Notes under the pieces: generated by a model
Database searches by the model: none
Told to the model about the DNA's origin: nothing
Seen by the model: only the letters and a program-made list of their open reading frames with translations
In this document: positions 8,925 through 16,760 of the stretch, in pieces
Layout of the letters: every line of letters begins with the position of its first letter
Numbering within the stretch: position 1 is the stretch's first letter
Assembly: GCA_964414585.1 (NCBI GenBank)
Contig: CAYPXR010000078.1
Location: 1-32,296, forward strand
Origin: DATEMU01 sp964414585
GTDB taxonomy: Bacteria; Planctomycetota; Phycisphaerae; UBA1845; UTPLA1
Length of the DNA: 32,296 nt
Reading direction: 5' to 3'
Made by a program: the position numbers and the translations under genes

Positions 8925-8933
8925 TGGTATAAA
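8925..8933 (+). promoter_or_regulatory. Predicted extended -10 promoter for the uvrA locus
   Basis: TGGTATAAA gives a TATAAA -10 preceded by TG one base away, the extended -10 arrangement that can work without a good -35. The start point would be near 8940, about 28 bases before the ATG at 8968. No LexA-type palindrome was recognised around it. Confidence 0.45.
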
Positions 8934-8967
8934 ATCCGCCATCGCCGACGAGACGGACGGGGATAGA

Positions 8968-10893
8968 ATGGAACCGACGACGATCGATATCAAGGGGGCT
9001 CGGGCGCACAACCTGCGATCGGTCTCGCTCACATTGCCTCGAAACAAGCTGATCGTCTTCACCGGCGTTTCCGGGAGCGGCAAGAGTTCGCTCGCCTTCG
9101 ACACGCTCTACGCCGAGGGACAGCGGCGCTACATCGAATCGCTCTCGTCCTACGCGCGGCAGTTCATGGGTCAGCTCGAAAAGCCGGACTGCGACATGAT
9201 CACGGGGCTCTCGCCTTCGATTGCCATCGAGCAGAAATCGACGGGCTGGAACCCGCGCTCGACGGTCGGGACCGTCACGGCAATTTACGATTTCCTGCGG
9301 GTTCTCTACGCGCGCATCGGTACGCAGCACTGCACGAAGTGCGAGCGGCCGATCTCGGCGCAGTCGCGCGAGCAAATCGTCGCGGGAATTCTCTCGGCGT
9401 TCGGCGACGATCAGAGCCGCGACCGCAAGGGAGCGCCGAGCGGCGCCCGCATACTGGTTCTGGCGCCCGTCGCGCGCGGTCAAAAGGGCGAGTTTCGCGA
9501 TCTCTTCGACGACCTCATGCGGGCGGGCTACATCCGCGCGCGGGTGGACGGCGAGATCGTTGAATTGCGACAGGACCTCGCACTGGTCAAGAACCAGCGG
9601 CACGACATCGAAGTCGTGATTGACCGGCTCGTCATAGATGCCAACATACGATCGCGATTGGCGGAGGCCGTCGAAGGCGCGCTGCGCGTGGGCGACGGCA
9701 CGCTGATCGTCGCGGCGGATGCGAGCGCGGAAAAGTCGGAAAAGGTCTTTTCCTCGAAATACGCCTGCACAAAATGCTCGATTTCCTTCGAGCCGCCGAC
9801 GCCGCAGCTTTTTTCCTTCAACTCGCCGCAGGGCATGTGCATGAAATGCGACGGGCTCGGGGAGTTGATGGACTTCGACCCCGATCTGCTCGTGCCCGAT
9901 CCGTCGCAGAGTTTTTTCGCGCCGTGCGTTGCGCCGATGCGTTCGAAAGTCGGCCGATGGCGGCGGCACATCTACGACGCTGTCGCGCGGGCCGTCGGCT
10001 TCGACATCCGCAAGCCGTGGAAGGACCTGCCGGAAAAGGCGCGGAAGGCGCTGCTGTACGGAACCGGCGACCGGCACATCACTTTTGAATGGCGATGGTC
10101 CGGCGGCGTTTGGAAACACGGCGGGCCATTTGCCGGCGTCATCGAGGAGCTTCGCGAGAAGTACCGCAAGGCGAAGGCGTCATTTGTTCGGCAGTACTAC
10201 GAGAAGTTCATGCGGCGGAGGGATTGCCCGGAGTGTCGTGGGGCGAGGCTGAATTCCGCCGCGATGGGCGTGCGATTGGCCGTCGAGGGAAAGGCGAAGG
10301 GTCCGAACATCCGCGAGCTTTGCTCAATGTCGATCGCCGATGCACAGGCGACGCTGGTGAAATTGAAATTGACGCCGGTGCAGCAGATCGTCGCGGAAGA
10401 AGTGTTGAAAGAGCTGCGCACGCGGATCGAGTTTCTGCTCAAGGTGGGGTTGCATTATCTCACGCTGGACCGCACCGCGCCGACGCTCTCGGGCGGTGAA
10501 TTGCAACGCATTCGTCTCGCCGGGCAGATCGGGGCGGGTCTGGTCGGCGTGCTCTATGTCCTCGATGAGCCGTCGATTGGCCTGCACGCCCGCGACAACG
10601 AGAAACTTCTGGAAAGCCTGCTGGCCCTGCGCGACATGGGCAACACCGTCATCGTCGTCGAGCACGACGAGGCGACGATGCGCGCGGCGGACCACATCGT
10701 CGACTTCGGCCCCGGCCCCGGCGTGCGCGGCGGGGAGATCGTCGCGGAGGGGGACTTTGATGAAATTACTTCATCAGAAAAGTCGTTGACGGGGCAGTAT
10801 CTCTCGGGGCAGAAAGCGATTGAAATACCACTGAGCCGACGGCCCGTTGTGATGCGGGCCTCGCGAAGGCTTCAAAGGACTCGCCGTGGCTGA
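8968..10893 (+). CDS. uvrA: UvrA, first ABC module as a separate polypeptide (split gene)
   Basis: A 641-residue protein equal to the N-terminal ABC half of UvrA, the damage-recognition ATPase of nucleotide excision repair. Walker A GVSGSGKSS is at 33-41, with AFDTLYAEGQRRYIESLS after it. The first zinc module is C267/C270...C291/C294, the second is CPEC in RRDCPECRGARLN. The signature LSGGELQRIRLA starts at 507, and Walker B is VLYVLDEPS with D533/E534. It ends shortly after TGQYLSG, exactly where normal UvrA continues into its second ABC module. That module is instead encoded at 11663 after two intervening genes. The start is ATG 8968 after GGGGATAGA. A ten-residue repeat peptide (DQSRDRKGAP, residues 148-157) sits in a loop. 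The stop overlaps the next gene by eight bases. Both sites needed for one complete ABC half are intact, so the halves could reassemble. Confidence 0.9.
   Translation: MEPTTIDIKGARAHNLRSVSLTLPRNKLIVFTGVSGSGKSSLAFDTLYAEGQRRYIESLSSYARQFMGQLEKPDCDMITGLSPSIAIEQKSTGWNPRSTVGTVTAIYDFLRVLYARIGTQHCTKCERPISAQSREQIVAGILSAFGDDQSRDRKGAPSGARILVLAPVARGQKGEFRDLFDDLMRAGYIRARVDGEIVELRQDLALVKNQRHDIEVVIDRLVIDANIRSRLAEAVEGALRVGDGTLIVAADASAEKSEKVFSSKYACTKCSISFEPPTPQLFSFNSPQGMCMKCDGLGELMDFDPDLLVPDPSQSFFAPCVAPMRSKVGRWRRHIYDAVARAVGFDIRKPWKDLPEKARKALLYGTGDRHITFEWRWSGGVWKHGGPFAGVIEELREKYRKAKASFVRQYYEKFMRRRDCPECRGARLNSAAMGVRLAVEGKAKGPNIRELCSMSIADAQATLVKLKLTPVQQIVAEEVLKELRTRIEFLLKVGLHYLTLDRTAPTLSGGELQRIRLAGQIGAGLVGVLYVLDEPSIGLHARDNEKLLESLLALRDMGNTVIVVEHDEATMRAADHIVDFGPGPGVRGGEIVAEGDFDEITSSEKSLTGQYLSGQKAIEIPLSRRPVVMRASRRLQRTRRG
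9409..9438 (+). repeat. In-frame QSRDRKGAP repeat, single arm (family G)
   Basis: A 30-base copy (GATCAGAGCCGCGACCGC then AAGGGAGCGCCG) inserted in frame in the first UvrA module, giving DQSRDRKGAP between AFGD and SGARILVLAPV. It is one arm of the inverted repeat seen complete at 20130-20204. Its position is a variable loop before a conserved strand, so the fold is unlikely to be disturbed. Confidence 0.8.
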
Positions 10894-11086
10894 ACAAACA
10901 AGAAAGGCGATGTTGCTGCGACGACTGACGTCGGAGCTCCTGTGCAATCTCAGCCCGGCACAGACTGATCAGCGAATGCAGTTGTACCTCGCTCAGGCAC
11001 AAACGATGGGGCAGCGCGCGCGAGCCACCCACTCGCTCATGAATTTTGCAATTGCCAGGCTTCAGAGAATGACCTCACAATCATGA
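10886..11086 (+). CDS. Small helical protein in the uvrA-splitting cassette, unknown
   Basis: A 66-residue protein I do not recognise. It is predicted to be mostly helical, rich in Arg, Gln, Leu and Met (MAEQTRKAMLLRRLTSEL ... LMNFAIARLQRMTSQS), with no membrane segment or metal site. The GTG start has AAGGA (10875-10879) six bases upstream and overlaps the end of the first UvrA gene by eight bases. Its stop overlaps the ATG of the nucleotidyltransferase gene (ATGA). A small protein directly upstream of a nucleotidyltransferase-fold protein is a common arrangement in toxin-antitoxin pairs, so it may be a partner or antidote. That is inference only. Confidence 0.6.
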   Translation: MAEQTRKAMLLRRLTSELLCNLSPAQTDQRMQLYLAQAQTMGQRARATHSLMNFAIARLQRMTSQS

Positions 11087-11655
11087 CAAACGACCCGCTC
11101 ATTGATGTTTTGACCGTTGTGTGCGGCCACTTGGACGAGATAGGCGTGCTGTACGCCATCACAGGCTCAATTGCCAGCAGCATTCACGGTCAACCGTATG
11201 CAAGCCAGGACGTCGACATCTGCCTCAGAATGAACTCCGATGTCGGGACAAAACTTGCTCAAAAAGTGGCCCCCCGGTTTTATGCCAGTACGGAAGCAAT
11301 TATGGAAGCGGTCCGCAATCGCGGAATAGCGAATCTGGTCGATACGGCGAGCGCCCTCAAAGTCGATCTCTCTTGTTTGCCGGATAGCCCTTTTTTTGAT
11401 CAGGTTCTTTCCCGGCGAAGCAAAGTTGAGTTCGAACCCGGCGGCCCTGCATTCTGGCTCGTTTCCGCAGAAGACGTGGTCTTGATGAAACTCCTTTGGC
11501 GAAGAGAGAGCCGCTCATCAAAACAATGGGACAATGCACTTTCGGTCGTGCAAGTTCAGGGAGCCCGCTTAGATTGGCCCTATCTCCGAAAATGGGCGAC
11601 GGCTCTGGGCGTCAACGACGATTTGCAACAGTTACAAGAGGAAGCGGGAGTTTGA
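11083..11655 (+). CDS. Nucleotidyltransferase-fold protein (MNT/AbiEii-like)
   Basis: A 190-residue protein with the minimal nucleotidyltransferase signature: G28-S29 in YAITGSIASSIHG, the acidic pair D43-x-D45 in SQDVDICL, and a plausible third carboxylate D95 in LKVDLSCLP. A later helix-rich part (SAEDVVLMKLLWRRESRSSKQWDN) is also typical of AbiEii/MNT-type and related stand-alone transferases, whose members act as toxins or as AMP-adding antitoxins. It is coupled by ATGA to the small gene before it and ends seven bases before the second uvrA gene. The cassette is visibly less GC-rich than the flanking uvrA sequence, suggesting later acquisition. Substrate unknown. I am sure of the fold family, not of a toxin role. 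Confidence 0.75.
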   Translation: MTNDPLIDVLTVVCGHLDEIGVLYAITGSIASSIHGQPYASQDVDICLRMNSDVGTKLAQKVAPRFYASTEAIMEAVRNRGIANLVDTASALKVDLSCLPDSPFFDQVLSRRSKVEFEPGGPAFWLVSAEDVVLMKLLWRRESRSSKQWDNALSVVQVQGARLDWPYLRKWATALGVNDDLQQLQEEAGV

Positions 11656-11662
11656 ACCAGTC

Positions 11663-14600
11663 ATGCCTGCCGCGAAAGAACGAGTTAAGTCTTCAGTGTT
11701 GGCCCATGACTGCGATTCTGCATTGAAATGGCTGACCGTCCGCGGCGCGCGGCACAATAATCTCAAGAACATCGATGCCGGCATTCCCCTCGGCCGCTTC
11801 GTCTGTGTGACCGGCGTCTCCGGCAGCGGGAAGAGTTCGCTGGTCAACGACATCCTTCGCGAAAAGCTCGTCGTGGCGCTCAACGACGCCGAGAAGGCCC
11901 ATCCCGGCGCGCACGATCGCATCGACGGCATTGAGCATCTCGACAAGGTCATCGACATCGACCAGTCGCCGATCGGCCGCACGCCGCGCAGCAACCCCGC
12001 GACGTACATCAAGCTCTTTGACGAAATCCGCGACCTTTACGCCAAACTTCCCGACAGCAAGGTCCGCGGCTACGCGCCGGGGCGGTTCTCCTTCAATGTC
12101 CCCACGGGCGAGGCCGGCGGCGGGCGCTGCGAGGCGTGCGAGGGCAACGGCGCGAATCGCGTGGAGATGGATTTCCTCGCGGACGTGTGGGTGCAGTGCC
12201 CGGTCTGCCAGGGCAAGCGGTTCAACCGCGAGACGCTGCAAATTCTCTACAAGGGCAAGAGCATCCACGACGTGCTCGAGATGGATGTACAGCAGGCGCT
12301 CGCGCACTTTGAGCCGATCCCGAAGGTCCGCACGATGCTGGCGACGCTGCACGACGTGGGCCTCGACTACCTCAAGCTCGGCCAATCGAGCACGACGCTT
12401 TCCGGCGGGGAGGCGCAGCGGATCAAGCTGGCCCGCGAACTGGTGAAGCGCTCGACGGGCCGCACGCTCTACCTGCTCGACGAGCCGACGACGGGCCTGC
12501 ACTTCGAGGATATCCGGCGGCTGCTGGCGGTGCTGCACGGCTTTGTTGATGCCGGCAACACCGTGCTCGTCGTCGAACACAACCTCGACGTGATCAAGAC
12601 CGCCGACTGGGTGATCGACCTCGGACCGGAAGGCGGCGAGGCGGGCGGCCGGGTCGTCGTCGAAGGCACGCCGGAACAGGTGGCGCAGTGCGAGAAGTCC
12701 CATACAGGGCAGTCGCTTCGCGCGGTGCTTGGCATCGATCCGGAAAAAGGCAGAAAAAGGCCCAATAGCGAATGGCGAATAGCGAATAGCGAAAAAAAGA
12801 GGCGGGGCGGTCAGTTCGCTACTCGCACTTCGCTATTTGACATTCCTTCCATCACTGTCGTCGGCGCGAAGGAACACAACCTTAAGGACATCACCGTCAA
12901 CGTCCCGCGCGGGGCGATGACGGTCTGCTCCGGCGTCTCGGGCAGCGGCAAGACGAGCTTCGCCATCGACACGGTCTATACCGAGGGCCAGCGGCGCTAC
13001 GTCGAATCGCTCTCGGCCTATGCCCGTCAATTTCTCGGCCAGTTGCAAAAGCCCAAGGTCGATCATGTCCACGGTTTGTCGCCGGCGATCGCCATCGAAC
13101 AGCAGGCGGCGAGCAAGAGCCCGCGTTCGACGGTCGGCACGGTGACGGAAATCTATGACTACATGCGCGTGCTGTGGGCGCGCGTGGGCGAACCGCATTG
13201 CCCGAAGTGCCATCTGCGAATCGGGACGCAGACGAGCGACGAGATCGTCGATCGCGTGATGGGGCTGGGCGAAGGATCGCGGTGGTCGCTCTGCGCTCCG
13301 GTCGAGCCGGCAATGGGCGAGACGTGGCCGGTGTTGCTTTCTCGAAGCAAGTCGCAGGGGTACATCCGTGCCCGCATCGACGGCGAGATCGTCGAATTGA
13401 TGGACGACGTGAAAATTGACGCCAAGCGGCGGCACACCGTTGAACTCGTTGTCGATCGTATCGTTATCAACGCCAAGTCGCGCGGCCGCATCGCGGAGTC
13501 CGTCGAGCACGGTCTTGCCCTCGGCCAGGGCGTGCTACTCGTTGTCGGCGAAGACGAGGCATCACGAAAAAGTGAACTTCGTTTTTCGCAACACCTGTCT
13601 TGCGAAAAATGCGGGGCGAGCTACGAGGAACTGACGCCGCATCATTTCAGCTTTAACTCGCGGCTCGGCTGGTGTGAGCGTTGTGAGGGGCTCGGCATCC
13701 AGCGCGGCACGAGCGATCAGGCGGTCATTGTCCGTCCCGGTGAATCGATCCTGTCGGGCGCGATCGCCGGTTGGGAATCCGTCGAAAAACGTCCGCTGCT
13801 CCGCGCGATGTTGATCGCGCTTGCCAAAGCCATCGGCTTCGATGCGGAGACGCCGGTGTTGAAGCTGACCGCGACGCAGCGCCATGCACTCTTGTGGGGA
13901 TTGGGCGATCGATGGATCAAGGCGTCCGCCGCTTTGCAATTTCAATGGAAGGGTTTCTTCCCGGCGATCGACGAAGCGACGCGAATTTCCTGGCAATATC
14001 GCTATGGGCTTCAGGAGATGGTGACGGACGTGCCCTGCCAGACGTGCGATGGGGCACGCATTCGGCACGAGCCGGCGGCGGCGCGGCTTTCCGGCCGGAC
14101 CATCACCGACATTTGCGCGATCTCGCTGATGGAGGCGGCGGAATTTTTCACTTCGCTGAAACTCGACCGGCGGCAGTTGAAGATTGCCGGCGAACTTCTG
14201 CACGAAATTCGCTCGCGCCTTCGCTTCCTTCTCGACGTCGGCTTGGGCTACCTCTCTCTGGGGCGATCCGCGCCGACGCTTTCCGGCGGCGAGTCGCAGC
14301 GCATCCGCCTCGCTTCGCAGATCGGCAGCGGTCTGACCGGCGTGCTCTACGTCCTCGACGAACCGACGATCGGCCTGCACCCGCGCGATAATGACCGGCT
14401 GATCGCCGCACTCCATCGGTTGCGCGATCTGGGCAACACGCTTTTGATGGTCGAGCATGACCGCGAGGTCATTGGGGCAGCCGACCACTTGATCGATTTC
14501 GGCCCCGGCGCCGGGATGCACGGCGGCCGCGTCGTCGGCGAGGGTTCGCCAAAACAGGTGCAACGGCAACCGGAATCGCTCACCGGCCAATACCTTTCCG

Positions 14601-16696
14601 GGAAAACCGCGATCGCGGTGCCGACGAACCGGCGAAACGGCGCTGCGAATGAGGAAGCAAGGCGGCTCGTCGTTCGTGGCGCTCGGCAGAACAACCTAAT
14701 AGGAATTGACGCGTCATTTCCGCTGGGCAAATTCGTCTGCGTGACCGGCGTCTCCGGCTCGGGCAAGTCGTCGCTGATCACGGAGATTCTCTACCCGGCC
14801 CTCGCGGTGAGGATTCATCGCGCGAGATTGTCGCCCGGCGCGCATGACGAGATCGTCGGACTCGATTTCGTCGACAAAGTCATCAACGTCGATCAACAGC
14901 CGATCGGCAATTCGCCATTGTCCAATCCCGCGACTTACAGCGGCGTCTTCGACCTGATCCGCGAGGTCTTTGCCAAGCTGCCGGACAGCAAAGTCCGCGG
15001 CTACACGGTCAATCGCTTCAGTTTCAACCGACCGGGCGGGCGATGCGACGATTGTGAGGGGCTCGGGCAAGTCTGTTACGAGATGCACTTTCTGCCGGAC
15101 GTCTGGGTGCCGTGCGAAACGTGCGGAGGGAAACGCTATCAGCGCGAGGCGCTGGAGGTCCGCTACAAGGGCAAGAACATCGCCGAGGTCCTGGAGATGC
15201 CGGTCAGCGAGGCGTTGGCGCACTTCATCAACGTGCCCAAAGTCCGGCGGTTGTTGCAAACGCTCGATGATGTCGGGCTCGGCTACCTGCCGCTCGGTCA
15301 AAGTGCCCCAACGCTTTCCGGCGGCGAGGCACAGCGGCTCAAGCTCGCGGCGGAGCTGGGCCGCCCTTCGACGGGCAAGACGATCTACATCCTCGACGAG
15401 CCGACGACGGGCCTGCACTTCGACGACCTGCGAAAGCTCCTCGACGTGCTGCACCGCCTCGTCGATCTGGGCAACAGCGTCATCTGCATCGAGCACAATA
15501 TCGACGTGATCAAGACGGCCGATTGGGTCATCGATCTCGGCCCCGAGGCGGGCGACGAAGGCGGCCGGATCGTCGCGGAGGGTACGCCGGAGGAAATCGC
15601 GAAGGTCGCGACGTCGCATACAGGCCGTCTGCTGGCCCCGGTCCTCAAGGCAGGCCCGCACCAAGCCCGCGAGATTTACGACCCGAAGAAGGCGGCGGCC
15701 GCGGCGCTGGCGGCGGAGGCCAGGAGCAAGGAGCAGGAGCCGGCGGTGAAGATGCCCTGGCAGCGCGACGGCGAACGCTGGCACACGCGCGATCGAACGA
15801 GCCGCGACGGAAAGACGGTGGAATGGGAAGGCGCGGCGCTGAACTTCATCGTCGAGCAGATCGAGCGGCAGGGAAAAAATCGTTTGAAAGAAACGAATTG
15901 GAACGATCGCGCGCACGTGGAGATCGTCGCGAATGCACCGCGGGGGCTGGCGCAAAGCGCGACGCCGTGGTTGGCTCATTTTTTGACCGGCGGGCGATGG
16001 CTGCTCGATGTCATCTTTCGCGTGCCGAAGGGAACATTTTCGGAAACGACGCTTTCGTCGAAGCTCGCGATGAAGACGCTCGACGATCGCGACGATATCG
16101 AGGCGTACGGCCAACGTTCACGGGTCAGTATCCGCCCGGCACAGGAGGGAATGGACCAGGTGCGCATTCTCGTCCACGACAAAAAGGAAATCTCCACACC
16201 GGCGTTCCGCGATTTCCTTTCAAAGGCCGTGGCCGCCTATCTCCATCACGTCGCCGGCATGGCGAAGGATGAATCCAAGGCGACGCCGTGGAAGACCGAC
16301 GCGAAGGCGTGGCACCTGTCGCAAAAAGCGATCCCACTGACGCAGAACAAACTCTGGAAGCCCGTCGAATTGGTGACCTTCATCGGCCGCGCGTCCAAGG
16401 CCGTGCCGCGGCTCAAGGTCAACTGGGACGCCGGCAAGGTCTTCGTCGAACTCGCCACGGAAGACAACAAGCGAATCGGTCGCATCATCACGCATCAGGG
16501 CGAGGCCCTTCGGGTCGATCTCCAGGTCCCGCGCGGCCGTTTCACGCCGACCCAGGTCGAGCATCTCGGCATGCAGCAGGAATTCGGCCGACTGGGCAGC
16601 AACCGCGCGGAGCTGACCTTCTGGTTTCAGACCAACGATCAGGTCCACGGCGGACAGCTTGCGGAGGTGCTCCAGGCGGCGGCGCAATACGAGTAG
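11663..16696 (+). CDS. uvrA: UvrA, three remaining ABC modules with duplicated C-terminal domain
   Basis: A 1677-residue protein. Residues about 24-370 are the second ABC half of a UvrA (Walker A at 51-59, zinc module CEAC...CPVC, signature LSGGEAQRIKLA). After a linker that contains a repeat element, about 393-985 are a second N-terminal half (Walker A from 424, CEKC...CERC, LSGGESQRIRLA) and about 1000-1326 a second C-terminal half (Walker A from 1029, CDDC...CETC, LSGGEAQRLKLA). Together with the 8968 gene this makes a complete tandem UvrA of four ABC modules. Residues about 1362-1677 are an extra region made of two related copies, each opening with PW-x-x-D-x-x-x-WH. I do not recognise this domain. 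The N-terminal 23 residues have no UvrA counterpart and probably arose at the insertion junction. All nucleotide-binding motifs look intact. Confidence 0.9.
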   Translation: MPAAKERVKSSVLAHDCDSALKWLTVRGARHNNLKNIDAGIPLGRFVCVTGVSGSGKSSLVNDILREKLVVALNDAEKAHPGAHDRIDGIEHLDKVIDIDQSPIGRTPRSNPATYIKLFDEIRDLYAKLPDSKVRGYAPGRFSFNVPTGEAGGGRCEACEGNGANRVEMDFLADVWVQCPVCQGKRFNRETLQILYKGKSIHDVLEMDVQQALAHFEPIPKVRTMLATLHDVGLDYLKLGQSSTTLSGGEAQRIKLARELVKRSTGRTLYLLDEPTTGLHFEDIRRLLAVLHGFVDAGNTVLVVEHNLDVIKTADWVIDLGPEGGEAGGRVVVEGTPEQVAQCEKSHTGQSLRAVLGIDPEKGRKRPNSEWRIANSEKKRRGGQFATRTSLFDIPSITVVGAKEHNLKDITVNVPRGAMTVCSGVSGSGKTSFAIDTVYTEGQRRYVESLSAYARQFLGQLQKPKVDHVHGLSPAIAIEQQAASKSPRSTVGTVTEIYDYMRVLWARVGEPHCPKCHLRIGTQTSDEIVDRVMGLGEGSRWSLCAPVEPAMGETWPVLLSRSKSQGYIRARIDGEIVELMDDVKIDAKRRHTVELVVDRIVINAKSRGRIAESVEHGLALGQGVLLVVGEDEASRKSELRFSQHLSCEKCGASYEELTPHHFSFNSRLGWCERCEGLGIQRGTSDQAVIVRPGESILSGAIAGWESVEKRPLLRAMLIALAKAIGFDAETPVLKLTATQRHALLWGLGDRWIKASAALQFQWKGFFPAIDEATRISWQYRYGLQEMVTDVPCQTCDGARIRHEPAAARLSGRTITDICAISLMEAAEFFTSLKLDRRQLKIAGELLHEIRSRLRFLLDVGLGYLSLGRSAPTLSGGESQRIRLASQIGSGLTGVLYVLDEPTIGLHPRDNDRLIAALHRLRDLGNTLLMVEHDREVIGAADHLIDFGPGAGMHGGRVVGEGSPKQVQRQPESLTGQYLSGKTAIAVPTNRRNGAANEEARRLVVRGARQNNLIGIDASFPLGKFVCVTGVSGSGKSSLITEILYPALAVRIHRARLSPGAHDEIVGLDFVDKVINVDQQPIGNSPLSNPATYSGVFDLIREVFAKLPDSKVRGYTVNRFSFNRPGGRCDDCEGLGQVCYEMHFLPDVWVPCETCGGKRYQREALEVRYKGKNIAEVLEMPVSEALAHFINVPKVRRLLQTLDDVGLGYLPLGQSAPTLSGGEAQRLKLAAELGRPSTGKTIYILDEPTTGLHFDDLRKLLDVLHRLVDLGNSVICIEHNIDVIKTADWVIDLGPEAGDEGGRIVAEGTPEEIAKVATSHTGRLLAPVLKAGPHQAREIYDPKKAAAAALAAEARSKEQEPAVKMPWQRDGERWHTRDRTSRDGKTVEWEGAALNFIVEQIERQGKNRLKETNWNDRAHVEIVANAPRGLAQSATPWLAHFLTGGRWLLDVIFRVPKGTFSETTLSSKLAMKTLDDRDDIEAYGQRSRVSIRPAQEGMDQVRILVHDKKEISTPAFRDFLSKAVAAYLHHVAGMAKDESKATPWKTDAKAWHLSQKAIPLTQNKLWKPVELVTFIGRASKAVPRLKVNWDAGKVFVELATEDNKRIGRIITHQGEALRVDLQVPRGRFTPTQVEHLGMQQEFGRLGSNRAELTFWFQTNDQVHGGQLAEVLQAAAQYE
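12763..12841. repeat. Palindromic heptad element inside uvrA linker (family E)
   Basis: The left arm is AATAGCG, AATGGCG, AATAGCG, AATAGCG (12764-12791). The right arm is TTCGCTA, CTCGCAC, TTCGCTA (12815-12835). It is translated as NSEWRIANSEKKRRGGQFAT... within the linker between the second and third ABC modules. The unit whose TAG would be in frame carries TGG instead (12773-12775), keeping the frame open. Confidence 0.85.
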
Positions 16697-16760
16697 CCGT
16701 CGCACGCGCCGAAAATGTCGCTAAACTACCCTGCCGTTTCATCTGTAAGGAGTATCAGCC

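Noticed and set aside
10894..11662. The uvrA interruption as a simple frameshift or sequencing error
   Set aside because: About 770 bases of unrelated sequence with two good, coupled reading frames separate the modules, so a base error cannot explain it. A misassembly remains possible and is listed as a refutation test.
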